Shown: positions 50,587-60,179, counted from the stretch's first letter. The stretch: DNA of 64,000 nt from Paenibacillus sp. OV219 (GCF_900110075.1 NZ_FOCJ01000006.1:186001-250000); one strand, 5' to 3'. Translations and numbers: made by a program. The notes: generated by a model from the letters alone, not told the origin.

Positions 50587-51489
50587 TCATTCACTGCTAA
50601 TGAACTGATCCTCAGGCATCCCTTTCAAATCGCTAAGAAATTGCTTCATGGCAGAGTTGATGTACCGCCCTGACTTATAGACAAGGCCGACCGGATGACT
50701 CATGTTGAACTCATTCACTTTAATACGATTCAGCGTGCCTAGTCGGACTTCGTTGTCAATCGACAGCTTGGAAACAACGGCTGCGCCGAGATTGATTTCT
50801 ACCATCCGTTTTACTTCTTCGCTGCTCGAGAGCTCCATAACGATGTTCGGCTGCAGGTTGAATTTACGGAAGATTTGATCGAGAAATCTTCGTCCTAATG
50901 TATCCGGTGACAGCATAATCATGGGAATGTCCTTCAATGATTCTACTGTAGTATGCTTCAAATGGGCCATCGGATGCTCAGGCGCTACGACGAGCTCATA
51001 CGTGTCATAGTACAGAATTGCGGACTCCAGATGCGGATTACGCTCCGACAGATAGGTGATGCCGATGTCTACAGTGCCGTTTTCTACGCTAGTCATAACG
51101 CCGGAAGAGGGCATGGAGTGAATCGTTGTTTTGATCATCGGGAACTGGTTCTGGAAATACGACAGTACGCGCGGCAAAATCTGAATGGCGATGGAAGATG
51201 TTGTTCCGAGCACGATATGACCCTGCGGTGTTTGGCTCAGATCGGACAGCTTCTGCTTCAGGTCCTCAACGATGGCTAATATTTTTTCGGCATGTTCGAG
51301 AAAGACCTGACCACGGTCGGTTAAGGTGACAGGCTGATTCCGATCAATTAGCACCGTTTTAAACTCATCCTCGAGGCTTTTGACTTGTGCGGATACAGCC
51401 GGCTGCGTTAAATTAAGCAGTTCACCCGCTTTACGAAAGCTCATCGTTCGTGAGATCGTTAGCAAGGTTTCGAGCTGGTTAATGTTCAC
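50587..51489 (-). CDS. LysR family transcriptional regulator, divergent from an MFS gene
   Basis: A 300-residue LysR-type regulator. The winged helix is MNINQLETLLTISRTMSFRKA with LNLTQPAVSAQVKSLE (about 1-60). The effector domain starts at HIVLGTTSSIAIQILPRVL. The GTG start follows AAGGAGGG by 11 bases. It precedes the histidinol-phosphatase gene and is divergent from the MFS transporter, either of which may be its target. An imperfect dyad (ATATAAGTATAT) lies in the divergent region near 51536-51547. Confidence 0.9.
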   Translation of the reverse strand: MNINQLETLLTISRTMSFRKAGELLNLTQPAVSAQVKSLEDEFKTVLIDRNQPVTLTDRGQVFLEHAEKILAIVEDLKQKLSDLSQTPQGHIVLGTTSSIAIQILPRVLSYFQNQFPMIKTTIHSMPSSGVMTSVENGTVDIGITYLSERNPHLESAILYYDTYELVVAPEHPMAHLKHTTVESLKDIPMIMLSPDTLGRRFLDQIFRKFNLQPNIVMELSSSEEVKRMVEINLGAAVVSKLSIDNEVRLGTLNRIKVNEFNMSHPVGLVYKSGRYINSAMKQFLSDLKGMPEDQFISSE

Positions 51490-51699
51490 GGAATCGAATC
51501 CCTCCTTAGTGATTAAAGATTTTTATCAGACTGATATAAGTATATCGGAAAAATAGGCGGACAGCAAAATAGAACCAAAATACCAGTGTGATTTGCAGCT
51601 TTAAAGGAATAAAGCAGGATATACCTCTCCACTTGTCGAAAGGTGTTGTTGTCCAGAAGAAGCCCCATTTACGAGCCCTTAAAAAGGAGCGAATTGACG

Positions 51700-52974
51700 A
51701 TGAATACGAAGGCCGTACGCAGTTGGATTATGTACGATTGGGCCAATTCGGCTTTTGCCACGACTGTGATGGCTGCGGTAATGCCCGTCTTCTACAAAAC
51801 GGTGGCTGGTGCGAATCTGGAAGGGAATACAGCTGAGAACTACTGGGGTTATACACAGACAATCGCGATGATCTTCGTAGCACTGCTATGTCCGGTTCTG
51901 GGCGCAATTGCAGATTTTGCTGGTTCCAAAGTAAGGTTTCTATCCGTCTTCATGGTTATCGGTGCACTTGCGACGGCTGCGATGGGGCTGGTCGGCGAGG
52001 ATGATTGGCTGTTCGCGTCCATTCTCGTTGTTATTGGGACAATCGGATTCGCAGCGTCCAACACCTTCTATGATGGGCTCATTACTGAAGTGTCCACGCC
52101 GGAGACGCTCAACACGGTAAGCAATAAAGGGTATGCGATGGGATACTTAGGCGGCGGGCTGCTGCTGCTCATTAATCTCGTGATGATAGAAGGCTGGGAG
52201 AAGCTCGGCTTTCCGAGTAAAACGGTCGCCACACAAATTGTGTTCGTCACAGTTGGCATCTGGTGGATTGTGTTTTCGCTACCGATTATGAGGAATGTCA
52301 AGGAAACACCTCAAGGAACAGCTGCTGGTGTCGGAGATGCGATTCAAAGAGGCATGCAGCGCATTGGTGCGACGATACGTACACTTAAGTCCTATCCGGA
52401 GCTGCTCAAATATATGGCTTCGTTCTGGTTCTTCAATGACGGTATCAATACGGTCATCGTCATGGCGACGATTTATGGAGCCGGCATTGGCATTGAGACA
52501 AGCGATCTAATCGCTGCGCTGCTCATTACCCAGTTTGTCGGATACCCGTGTACGCTGCTCTTTATAAAAGTTGCCGCTCGTCTGGGCATTAAGAAATCGC
52601 TCTATAGCTCCTTGTTTGTCTATGTCATTATCGTTATACTTGGATTTTTCATGGAAAGCGCGCTTCACTTCTACTTGCTCGCGGTATTGGTCGGTGTCGT
52701 CCAAGGCGGAAGCCAAGCAACGGCTAGATCGCTTTATGCGTCGCTTGTACCGCCATCGAAAACTGCGGAGTTTTTCGGATTCCTAAGCTTATCGAGCAAA
52801 TTTGCTGCGGTGGCAGGTCCAGCCGTGTTCTCGATCGTTGGCAGCATTACCGGTTCGAGCCGGCTCGGCATTCTCGCGTTACTTGCGTTCTTCATCATCG
52901 GTATCATCCTACTCGCTTATGTGAATATCGAGAAGGGGCGCGAAGAAGCCGTTGCGCTGGAGCCTATCAAGTAG
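51700..52974 (+). CDS. MFS transporter, UMF1/YxiO type
   Basis: A 424-residue major facilitator superfamily protein with 12 predicted spans. The opening SWIMYDWANSAFATTVMAAVMP and the later YGAGIGIETSDLIAALLITQFVG and GGSQATARSLYASLVPPSKTAEFFGF segments are hallmarks of the UMF1 (Atg22-like, YxiO) subgroup. Its substrates are not well defined; related proteins export amino acids from vacuoles. The ATG at 51700 follows AAAAAGGAG by ten bases. It is divergent from the LysR gene. Confidence 0.9.
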   Translation: MNTKAVRSWIMYDWANSAFATTVMAAVMPVFYKTVAGANLEGNTAENYWGYTQTIAMIFVALLCPVLGAIADFAGSKVRFLSVFMVIGALATAAMGLVGEDDWLFASILVVIGTIGFAASNTFYDGLITEVSTPETLNTVSNKGYAMGYLGGGLLLLINLVMIEGWEKLGFPSKTVATQIVFVTVGIWWIVFSLPIMRNVKETPQGTAAGVGDAIQRGMQRIGATIRTLKSYPELLKYMASFWFFNDGINTVIVMATIYGAGIGIETSDLIAALLITQFVGYPCTLLFIKVAARLGIKKSLYSSLFVYVIIVILGFFMESALHFYLLAVLVGVVQGGSQATARSLYASLVPPSKTAEFFGFLSLSSKFAAVAGPAVFSIVGSITGSSRLGILALLAFFIIGIILLAYVNIEKGREEAVALEPIK

Positions 52975-53049
52975 GAAGCGTCAAGCGCTGCTCTGCCAAA
53001 AGCACGGCGACAGCCGTTTCACCTCAGTCATACGATTCAGGAGGCAAGT

Positions 53050-53697
53050 ATGAAAGGAACAACACATCTGGCGATCGGAATCGCCATCGGGGTAGTAGGT
53101 GCTGCAACTCATCCGATAACTCCGAAGAATGCGGCAGTCTTTCTGGTCGTTGCAGCATTCTCCGCGCTCGCCGCAGATCTCGACGGCACGAGCATGTTGA
53201 GCGGGAAGCTGAGCAAAGCGGCGAAGCTCATTCGGGAGCTGCTGCTATGGGGCGGCTTACTGCTGGCCGGAAGCGTGGTGTATATGTACGCGGCGCGAGG
53301 GATCTTCTATCCGCTATTCACGGCGGGAGCAGCAGCAGTCCTACTGCTCGGATTATTGTCTCGAACTGGAGCAATCCGCAATGCGCTTGTTAGCGCAATT
53401 GGCGGTATTCTGCTGTACACGGGTTTCACAACCCAGATGAACTGGCTGATGGGACTGGGCTTATTCATTGCGTGGGTGCCTTGGCTGAATCATCGTGGAC
53501 TTACTCATACAGTGTGGGCCGTTATAGCATGGGGAGCGATCGGATGGAGCCTGGAGCAGCAGCTCGGCATTCCAGGGGTTGCCTACACGGCGATATGCGG
53601 GTATGTCTCGCATCTTGTTGCGGATACATTAACGCCGAGCGGCGTCAAATGGCTGTATCCGCTGACTAAGAAAACGTTCAAGGTGCCTTTTCTGTAA
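53050..53697 (+). CDS. DUF457/YdjM-type membrane-bound metal-dependent hydrolase
   Basis: A 215-residue membrane protein of the YdjM/LexA-binding (DUF457) family, named as putative metal-dependent hydrolases. It opens MKGTTHLAIGIAIG with His6, has AALAADLDG (Asp), HRGLTHTVWA (two His) and CGYVSHLVADTLTPSGVKWLYPL at the C-terminus, the full set of conserved polar residues. About five spans connect them. CAGGAGGC lies eight bases before the ATG. The biological role is not known. Confidence 0.88.
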   Translation: MKGTTHLAIGIAIGVVGAATHPITPKNAAVFLVVAAFSALAADLDGTSMLSGKLSKAAKLIRELLLWGGLLLAGSVVYMYAARGIFYPLFTAGAAAVLLLGLLSRTGAIRNALVSAIGGILLYTGFTTQMNWLMGLGLFIAWVPWLNHRGLTHTVWAVIAWGAIGWSLEQQLGIPGVAYTAICGYVSHLVADTLTPSGVKWLYPLTKKTFKVPFL

Positions 53698-53722
53698 GCA
53701 GGGCAAATCGAAGGGGCGGCTA

Positions 53723-53815
53723 TTAGAGCAAGGAATGATAGCCGTCGATGAATACCTTTATTGCAAGAATTAAGAAGATCAGTGCGGCGAGCAGCGATAC
53801 GGTGCGAACGAAGCC
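53723..53815 (-). other. Short hydrophobic reading frame, possible gene remnant
   Basis: On the minus strand an open frame reads GFVRTVSLLAALIFLILAIK and continues VFIDGYHSLL before a stop. It looks like a small membrane protein, but a TAA lies directly upstream and there is no start codon or ribosome site. It may be a decayed or shifted small gene. Confidence 0.25.
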
Positions 53816-53828
53816 TTATGTATAAGCG

Positions 53829-53874
53829 AAGAGGCTCCCCCAGGTGGCAATTGCGACCCGGGTGAGCCTCTTTG
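53829..53874. terminator. Terminator between the DUF457 gene and corA
   Basis: AAGAGGCTC (53829-53837) and GAGCCTCTT (53864-53872) with an inner partial stem, followed by TG. It lies between convergent genes. Confidence 0.75.
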
Positions 53875-53886
53875 TTGCAATAGGTG

Positions 53887-54828
53887 TTACAGCCAATCCT
53901 TCTTGCGGAAAATATAGAACATGCCGAACCCAAGGAATAGCATGAACGATAGAAGCAAATAGGAGCCGCCATGCAGATGTAGACCGGGGATATAGTCAAA
54001 GTTCATCCCGTAAATGCCTGTAATGAAGGTCAGAGGCATGAATATCGTCGTCAGCGCCGTAAACACGCGCATGATTTCGTTCGCACGGTTCGCAACGGAG
54101 GACTGATATGCCTCTCGTAAGTTGCCCATCAGATCGCGATACGTATCGAAAGTCTCGGCGATCTTCACGGCGTTCTCGTAGATGTCGCTGAAGTACTTCT
54201 GCAGCTCGTCATCAATGAGTTTCAAATCCTTCTTATTGAGCTTCGCGATCAATTCCTTCTGCGGGCCAAGTACTTTCTTCAGCCACAGAATTTCGCTTCG
54301 GAGACCGATGATTTCATTCAGATGCGACTTCTTCGTGTGCACCAGAATGTCTTCCTCCAAGCTCTCGATACGCGCTTCAATTCGATCGCCTACGAGGAAG
54401 TAGTTGTCGACGACAAGATCGACAAGGTGATACAGGAACCGGTCAGGACGGCTAACTTGCTCCTCAAGCAGAATCGGCTTCAACGCACGGAGCTCGTTAA
54501 TCTTCTGCTTCGTAACGGTAATAATATAATGACGCCCCAAGAAAATATTCAAGGCACGCAGGAAGATTTCTTCATCATCAAATCGGATGCTATTAATAAC
54601 GATAAAATAATGGCCTTCTTGTTCATGAATTTCTATCTTCGGCCGTTGCTCCTCCTCGCTCAAACAGTCCTCAACGGCCAGTTCATGCAAGGCGAAGATC
54701 GGCTGAAGCACGGCAAGATCATCCACATCCGCGTCGATCCAATAGAATCCTTCGTTCGGCGGGTAGACAGCTTGCTCAATGTCTTCGATCGGTGTAAACA
54801 CACCTTGGTTTACGAGACGAATTTTCAT
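53887..54828 (-). CDS. corA: CorA family magnesium/divalent cation transporter
   Basis: A 313-residue CorA channel. The N-terminal cytosolic funnel (long helices near 130-245) is followed by two C-terminal spans joined by the selectivity motif GMN in ITGIYGMNFDYIPG. It ends with FRKKDWL, the basic C-terminal tail. The start at 54828 follows GAGAGGAGG by seven bases; a longer frame to 54861 is not supported. It is probably transcribed alone. Confidence 0.93.
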   Translation of the reverse strand: MKIRLVNQGVFTPIEDIEQAVYPPNEGFYWIDADVDDLAVLQPIFALHELAVEDCLSEEEQRPKIEIHEQEGHYFIVINSIRFDDEEIFLRALNIFLGRHYIITVTKQKINELRALKPILLEEQVSRPDRFLYHLVDLVVDNYFLVGDRIEARIESLEEDILVHTKKSHLNEIIGLRSEILWLKKVLGPQKELIAKLNKKDLKLIDDELQKYFSDIYENAVKIAETFDTYRDLMGNLREAYQSSVANRANEIMRVFTALTTIFMPLTFITGIYGMNFDYIPGLHLHGGSYLLLSFMLFLGFGMFYIFRKKDWL

Positions 54829-54935
54829 CCGCGTTCCTCCTCTCATCACGATGTTACACATTCCCGGATACCGGCAAGAGGAAATAGAACGGGCGTAACG
54901 CCAAGCAAACCAAGATCGCCAAAAGCCTGCTAGGA

Positions 54936-55064
54936 TTAATGTATCGTGAATAACGGCAGGGGTGCGGGTGCGAATATGGCAGGCTTATTGTTCGGTCCGA
55001 TGCGCTTATGTCCTCTATGCTGGTTATCAATGCGGTTGTCCGCAGGCCACGGGTCGCCTTCCAT
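54936..55064 (-). CDS. Hypothetical 42-residue protein
   Basis: A small ORF with AAAGGGGTG nine bases before the ATG, too short for common cut-offs. It starts MEGDPWPADNRIDNQHRGHK and is rich in polar and Pro residues (AIFAPAPLPLFTIH at the end), with no membrane span or cysteine. I do not recognise a family. It is located between corA and the methionine riboswitch on the minus strand. The ribosome site and lack of overlap with other genes support it, but expression is unproven; a spore-related small protein is only a guess. Confidence 0.45.
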   Translation of the reverse strand: MEGDPWPADNRIDNQHRGHKRIGPNNKPAIFAPAPLPLFTIH

Positions 55065-55293
55065 AATCGTAAACACCCCTTTAAACACGTTTAGTTGGTA
55101 AATGAGAAAAATACACGCGAATCCAAGTGAGCGAAAGCTCCAAAAACCTTGGAAATCAGCGCAATTCTTGTCTAGTATACTCCGACAATGTCTTTCCATA
55201 CAAGCACAAAGTAATGTAGGGCTCCACGTAATACCATATGCCGGGAAAAGCCTGTGGTTACGCGGGTTTAGCCCATGATTTCAGGTGTGCTTC

Positions 55294-55322
55294 TTGACGC
55301 GGAAACGCGAATCATTTAAAGT
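55294..55322 (+). promoter_or_regulatory. Predicted promoter of the methionine operon
   Basis: TTGACG (55294-55299), a 17-base spacer and TAAAGT (55317-55322), about 35 bases before the riboswitch. Confidence 0.55.
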
Positions 55323-55359
55323 ATGAGTTAAGAATGACCATAACCGAATAAGCAAGCTT

Positions 55360-55519
55360 TCTTATCAAGAGCAGGCGGAGGGACTAGCCCGATGAAGCCC
55401 GGCAACCGGCGTGAAAACGCACGGTGCTAATTCTTGCGGAAACGATTCAGTTTCTGAGAGATGAGAGGCGCATGAACTTTACCAATTTATGCCCCTCTCT
55501 GCCAGAGAGGGGCTTTTTT
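55360..55519 (+). promoter_or_regulatory. SAM-I (S-box) riboswitch with terminator
   Basis: The S-box core is clear: TCTTATCAAGAGCAGGCGGA, GGACTAGCCCGATGAAGCCC, GGCAACCGGC, and ACGGTGCTAATTC, closing with GAGAGATGAGAGG near 55456-55468. An intrinsic terminator GCCCCTCTCT/AGAGAGGGGC (55491-55513) with six T follows. High S-adenosylmethionine should favour termination and shut off the downstream methionine genes. Confidence 0.95.
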
Positions 55520-55570
55520 CGATTAGCGCTCCTTCTTCGAGAGATACGACAACAGACAGGAGAGTGTAAT

Positions 55571-56488
55571 ATGCCAATTAAAGTGCCAGACCAGCTGCCG
55601 GCGAAAGATATTTTAACGAATGAGAACATCTTCCTTATGGATGAGTCGGTCGCTTACCATCAAGATATTCGTCCACTGCGCATCGCGATACTAAACCTCA
55701 TGCCGACGAAGGAAACGACTGAGACGCAGCTGCTTCGCCTCATCGGGAATACGCCGCTTCAGGTGGAGGTTGTGCTGCTGCATCCGAAGACACATACATC
55801 GAAGAACACATCAAGCGAGCATCTTGAGTCGTTCTACAAGACGTTTGAAGATATCAAGCATGAATACTACGATGGAATGATCATCACGGGGGCACCGGTC
55901 GAGACACTTTCTTTTGAAGAAGTGAACTACTGGGAAGAGCTGAAGGACATTATGGACTGGTCCGCTCGCAAAGTGACGTCGACTTTCCATATCTGTTGGG
56001 GCGCTCAAGCAGGGCTGTACCACCATTACGGCATTCAGAAATATGATCTCGATGAGAAAATGTTCGGCGTCTTCCCGCACACGGTTGAGAAGCGGAATGT
56101 GCCGCTTGTTCGCGGATTTGACGAGATGTTCCTCGTTCCGCAATCCCGCCATACAGGGGTTCGCTATGACGACGTCGCGGCTGTGAACGATCTGGAGATT
56201 CTATCGGTTTCCGAGGAAGCGGGCATCTACCTTGCAGCATCCAAGAACGGGAAGCAGATTTTCGTCACGGGCCATTCGGAATATGATCCGTCCTCGCTGA
56301 AGTACGAATATGACCGGGATGTTGCAAGAGGGATGGACATTGCCTTGCCGAGAAACTATTACCCTAATAATGATCCTTCGCGCCAACCGCTTTCCACGTG
56401 GAGAGCGCACGCGAACCTGTTGTTCTCGAACTGGCTGAATTATTATGTCTATCAGCAAACTCCGTATGATCTTGGGGCAGGCATTTAA
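55571..56488 (+). CDS. metA: Homoserine O-acetyltransferase MetA
   Basis: A 305-residue MetA, which acylates homoserine as the first committed step of methionine synthesis. The nucleophile is Cys142 in HICWGAQAG, and the catalytic His and Glu are in TGHSEYD. Residue 111 is Glu (GAPVE), which in Bacillus cereus MetA goes with acetyl-CoA use, while Gly there goes with succinyl-CoA. I therefore predict O-acetylhomoserine as product. AGGAGAG precedes the ATG at 55571; earlier frames run through the riboswitch. It is the first gene after the SAM riboswitch. Confidence 0.95.
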   Translation: MPIKVPDQLPAKDILTNENIFLMDESVAYHQDIRPLRIAILNLMPTKETTETQLLRLIGNTPLQVEVVLLHPKTHTSKNTSSEHLESFYKTFEDIKHEYYDGMIITGAPVETLSFEEVNYWEELKDIMDWSARKVTSTFHICWGAQAGLYHHYGIQKYDLDEKMFGVFPHTVEKRNVPLVRGFDEMFLVPQSRHTGVRYDDVAAVNDLEILSVSEEAGIYLAASKNGKQIFVTGHSEYDPSSLKYEYDRDVARGMDIALPRNYYPNNDPSRQPLSTWRAHANLLFSNWLNYYVYQQTPYDLGAGI

Positions 56489-56534
56489 TCAAGCGAATAT
56501 TTAACAATAATCGGTGAGAGGAAGTCATGATCAG

Positions 56535-57695
56535 ATGAAAATTGAAAGCCGTTTAGCGCAAATTGGATCCATTAAAGAACCTGTTACCGGAGCAGTCAGC
56601 TTCCCGGTGTATCAAGCGACGGCCTTCCGTCACCCGCGGCTTGGCGAAAGCACTGGCTTTGATTATGCACGTACGAAGAGCCCGACACGGACGGTGCTGG
56701 AAGAAGCGGCGGCTGAGCTCGAATCCGGCGACGCGGGCTTTGCCTGCAGCAGCGGCATGGCTGCGCTGACTACAGTATTCTCGTTATTTAGCCAAGGTGA
56801 CCATCTATTGGTTTCCCTTGATCTATACGGCGGTACATACCGTCTGCTTGAGAAAATTATGAGCCGTTTCGGCGTGACAGCTTCTTATGTAGACACGAAT
56901 GACATTGATGGACTTAGCGAGCTGTGTACGCCTGCGACAAAAGCGATTCTGATCGAGACACCGACGAATCCACTTATGATGATTACGGACCTTGAGCGTG
57001 TATGCGCGTGGGCGAAGTCGAAGGGATTGCTGTCGATCGTTGACAACACGCTTCTTACGCCGTTCTTCCAACGCCCAATCGAGCTTGGCGCAGACATTAT
57101 CGTGCATAGCGCGACCAAATATCTTGGCGGCCATAACGATGTGTTGGCTGGTTTGATCGTGACGAAAGGCAAGGAGCTATCGACTCAGATGGCTTTCCTT
57201 CATAACTCGCTCGGCGCGGTGCTTGGTCCGCAGGATTCCTGGCTCTTAATGCGCGGCATGAAGACGCTCGCGCTGCGGATGGAGCGCCATCAAGCGAATG
57301 CGACGGCAATTGCGAACTGGCTGCTGACGCATGAAGCGATTGATGATGTCTATTATCCGGCGCTGCCGCATCACCCTGGCCATGAAGTACAGAACCGTCA
57401 ATCCTCCGGCAATACAGGCATTTTCTCGTTCCGCCTGAAGAATGCTGCTTACGTGGAGCCGATTCTTCGCCACATTAAGCTGATCGCATTCGCAGAAAGC
57501 CTTGGCGGCGTTGAGTCACTGATGACTTATCCGGCGGTTCAGACGCATGCGGATATTCCGATCGAAATTCGCCAGAAGATCGGCGTAGACGACCGGCTGC
57601 TTCGTTTTTCAGTGGGCATCGAACATGCCGATGACATCATTGCGGATTTGGCGCAAGCATTCGAAGCAGCAAAAAGCGAGCTTGGGGAGGCATAA
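56535..57695 (+). CDS. metI: Cystathionine gamma-synthase/O-acetylhomoserine thiolyase (MetI-like)
   Basis: A 386-residue PLP-dependent Cys/Met metabolism enzyme. PLP-binding parts are YARTKSPTRTVLEEA (phosphate contacts), CSSGMAAL, DLYGGTYR (stacking Tyr), DNTLLTPFFQRP (Asp) and Lys195 in HSATKYLGGH. As the second gene of an S-box operon directly after metA, it most likely makes cystathionine or homocysteine from O-acetylhomoserine, as MetI of Bacillus. The start at 56535 follows GAGAGGAAG by ten bases. Confidence 0.9.
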   Translation: MKIESRLAQIGSIKEPVTGAVSFPVYQATAFRHPRLGESTGFDYARTKSPTRTVLEEAAAELESGDAGFACSSGMAALTTVFSLFSQGDHLLVSLDLYGGTYRLLEKIMSRFGVTASYVDTNDIDGLSELCTPATKAILIETPTNPLMMITDLERVCAWAKSKGLLSIVDNTLLTPFFQRPIELGADIIVHSATKYLGGHNDVLAGLIVTKGKELSTQMAFLHNSLGAVLGPQDSWLLMRGMKTLALRMERHQANATAIANWLLTHEAIDDVYYPALPHHPGHEVQNRQSSGNTGIFSFRLKNAAYVEPILRHIKLIAFAESLGGVESLMTYPAVQTHADIPIEIRQKIGVDDRLLRFSVGIEHADDIIADLAQAFEAAKSELGEA

Positions 57696-57702
57696 GAACA
57701 CG

Positions 57703-58860
57703 ATGGCAGATAACAACCAAGAGAAGAAATTTGCGACGAAGCTGATTCATTTTGGCTCTGAAATTGACGAAACGACAGGTGCCTCGAGCGTGCCGATTTA
57801 TCAGGCATCGACGTTCCATCATCATGATATTCATAACCCGCCGACGCATGATTACAGCCGTTCCGGCAACCCGACACGTCAAGCGCTTGAGGATTATATC
57901 ACGCTGCTCGAAGGCGGCGTACGCGGCTTTGCGTTCGCATCCGGTATGGCGGCAATCTCGACAGCGTTCTTGCTCTTCTCCACAGGCGATCACGTCATCG
58001 TGACAGAAGACGTATACGGTGGCACGTATCGCTTGCTGACGACGGTGTTGAACCGTCTCGGCATTGAATCGACATTCGTAGACATGACGAATGTCGAAGC
58101 GGTGAAGGCTGCGCTGCAGCCGAATACGAAGGCGGTCTTCATTGAGACGCCGTCGAATCCGACGCTTAAGATTACCGATATCACTACAATTGCAGCATGG
58201 GCAAAAGAAAATGAGCTCATTTCGCTGCTCGATAATACGTTCATGACACCGTACCATCAGCGTCCGATCGAGCTTGGCGTAGACATCGTGCTGCACAGCG
58301 CGACGAAGTTCCTAGGCGGCCACAGCGACGTGCTTGCAGGACTTGCCGTTGTCGCAACAGAAAGCCTTGGCAAGCGGCTGAAGCAGCTCCAGAACGGGCT
58401 TGGCACCGTCCTTGGCGCACAGGAATCATGGCTCTTGATGCGCGGCATGAAGACGCTGCAAGCACGTATGGAGCATAGCGAGAAGAGCGCGCGCAAGCTG
58501 GCGGAGTGGCTCGATAGCCGCTCGGATATTACTAGCGTTTTCTACCCTGGGCTCAAGGATCATCCAGGACGCGAAATTCATGAGAAGCAGTCCAAAGGCT
58601 ATGGCGCTGTCGTTTCCTTCGATGTTGGTGACGGGGACCGTGCGAAAGCGGTATTGAACCGTGTGACGCTGCCGCTCGTTGCGGTAAGTCTTGGTGCTGT
58701 TGAAAGTATTTTGTCATACCCAGCGATGATGTCGCATGCGGCAATGCCGCGTGAAGTGCGTCATGAGCGCGGAATTACGGATGGCTTGCTGCGTTATTCG
58801 GTCGGTCTCGAGGATATTGACGATCTCATTGCAGATCTCGACCAAGCGCTCAAAGGTTAA
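57703..58860 (+). CDS. metC: Cystathionine beta-lyase (MetC-like)
   Basis: A 385-residue PLP enzyme and paralogue of the preceding gene product. It has YSRSGNPTRQALEDYI, ASGMAAI, DVYGGTYR, DNTFMTPYHQRP and the PLP lysine Lys202 in HSATKFLGGH. In the metI-metC order known from Bacillus, the second enzyme cleaves cystathionine to homocysteine. GGGGAGG lies 12 bases before the ATG, and only seven bases separate it from the upstream stop. The two family members are hard to tell apart by sequence, so roles are assigned by order. Confidence 0.88.
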   Translation: MADNNQEKKFATKLIHFGSEIDETTGASSVPIYQASTFHHHDIHNPPTHDYSRSGNPTRQALEDYITLLEGGVRGFAFASGMAAISTAFLLFSTGDHVIVTEDVYGGTYRLLTTVLNRLGIESTFVDMTNVEAVKAALQPNTKAVFIETPSNPTLKITDITTIAAWAKENELISLLDNTFMTPYHQRPIELGVDIVLHSATKFLGGHSDVLAGLAVVATESLGKRLKQLQNGLGTVLGAQESWLLMRGMKTLQARMEHSEKSARKLAEWLDSRSDITSVFYPGLKDHPGREIHEKQSKGYGAVVSFDVGDGDRAKAVLNRVTLPLVAVSLGAVESILSYPAMMSHAAMPREVRHERGITDGLLRYSVGLEDIDDLIADLDQALKG

Positions 58861-58881
58861 TTTAAGCGCAAATAAAGCGAT

Positions 58882-58915
58882 ACGCGGCAGTCCAAGCGGA
58901 CTAGCCGCGTTTTTC
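58882..58915 (+). terminator. Terminator of the methionine operon
   Basis: ACGCGGC-AGTCC and GGACT-AGCCGCGT (58882-58910) around AAGC, followed by TTTTC. Confidence 0.9.
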
Positions 58916-59042
58916 GCCGTTTTGGCTTGACTTTACGCGGGCAGTCGCGAAATGACGTAAGTGAATCGTTTGTGGTAGTATAAGTTGAAACCTTACTGGG
59001 TACGGAAAAAGTGAAAAGTGGATAGAGAAGGAGGTCTCCCTC

Positions 59043-60179
59043 GTGCAACAAGTAGATCGTATTTTGGACAAAGCACTGCAAGGAGAACGACTCGGGCTCG
59101 AAGACGTAGTAACGCTATTTGAATCCGAGGAAATTGAGAAAATGGGCCATGTGGCCAATCAGCTGATGCTAAGACATCATCCTGATCCGATCACGACATT
59201 CGTAGTAGGACGCAACATTAACTATACAAACGTATGTGATGTGTATTGCCGTTTCTGCGCTTTCTATCGCGCTCCGGGATCGGCGGAAGGCTACGTGCTG
59301 TCGGATGAGGTGATCTTGCAGAAGATCAAAGAAACGATGGACGTTGGCGGTACCGAGATTCTGATGCAAGGCGGCGTGAACCCGAACCTGCCGTTCACGT
59401 ACTACACGGATCTGCTGCGCAAGATCAAGCAGCATTATCCAGGCATTACGATGCATTCCTTCTCCCCTGCGGAGATTCATAAGATGGTTGCTGTATCTGA
59501 TGGTTTGACACTGGAACAGGTCATGCGCGAACTGAACCAAGCAGGCCTTGACTCGCTTCCAGGCGGCGGCGGTGAAATTCTCGACGACCGGACAAGACGG
59601 AAGATCAGCCGTCTGAAGGGTTCTTGGACCGACTGGATGGATGTCATGAAGACGGCTCACCGTGTCGGCATGAACACAACGGCGACGATGGTTATCGGCT
59701 TCGGCGAGGAGATGGAGGAGCGAGCGCTTCACCTGCTCCGCGTACGTGACGCGCAGGATGAGTGCATTTCGAATGGTTACAACTCCAAGGGCTTCCTCGC
59801 GTTCATTCCGTGGACGTTCCAGCCGGAGAATACGAATATGAAGCGGGAGAAAGCGACGCCTGAGGAGTACTTGAAGACGCTCGCGATCAGCCGTATTACG
59901 CTCGATAATATTGATAACTTCCAATCGTCGTGGGTAACGATGGGACCAGAGGTCGGTAAGTTGTCGTTGTCTTACGGCTGCAATGACTTCGGCAGCACGA
60001 TGATTGAAGAGAACGTCGTTTCGGCAGCGGGTACAACGCATAAAGTAAACATCGAATCCATCCTTCGCCTTATTCGTGAAACAGGCAAAATCCCTGCTCA
60101 GCGCAATACGAAGTATGACATTCTTAAAGTGTACAGCGAGTCCGAGCATGCAGCGAACGACTTCGTGATGCAGAACTAA
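59043..60179 (+). CDS. mqnC: Cyclic dehypoxanthinyl futalosine synthase MqnC
   Basis: A 378-residue radical SAM enzyme that cyclises dehypoxanthine futalosine in the futalosine route to menaquinone. The [4Fe-4S] ligands are Cys65, Cys69 and Cys72 in NVCDVYCRFC. Other family segments are LMQGGVNPNLP, HSFSPAEIH and LNQAGLDSLPGGGGEIL, ending in the conserved SVTMGPEVG-like segment (SSWVTMGPEVGKLSLSYGCNDFGSTMIEENVV). The GTG start follows AAGGAGG by about eight bases. No other mqn gene is adjacent, so the pathway is scattered. Confidence 0.94.
   Translation: MQQVDRILDKALQGERLGLEDVVTLFESEEIEKMGHVANQLMLRHHPDPITTFVVGRNINYTNVCDVYCRFCAFYRAPGSAEGYVLSDEVILQKIKETMDVGGTEILMQGGVNPNLPFTYYTDLLRKIKQHYPGITMHSFSPAEIHKMVAVSDGLTLEQVMRELNQAGLDSLPGGGGEILDDRTRRKISRLKGSWTDWMDVMKTAHRVGMNTTATMVIGFGEEMEERALHLLRVRDAQDECISNGYNSKGFLAFIPWTFQPENTNMKREKATPEEYLKTLAISRITLDNIDNFQSSWVTMGPEVGKLSLSYGCNDFGSTMIEENVVSAAGTTHKVNIESILRLIRETGKIPAQRNTKYDILKVYSESEHAANDFVMQN

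Noticed and set aside
53583-53999. 138-codon minus-strand ORF between the DUF457 gene and corA
   Set aside because: It overlaps corA and the DUF457 gene, crosses the terminator and has no domain.
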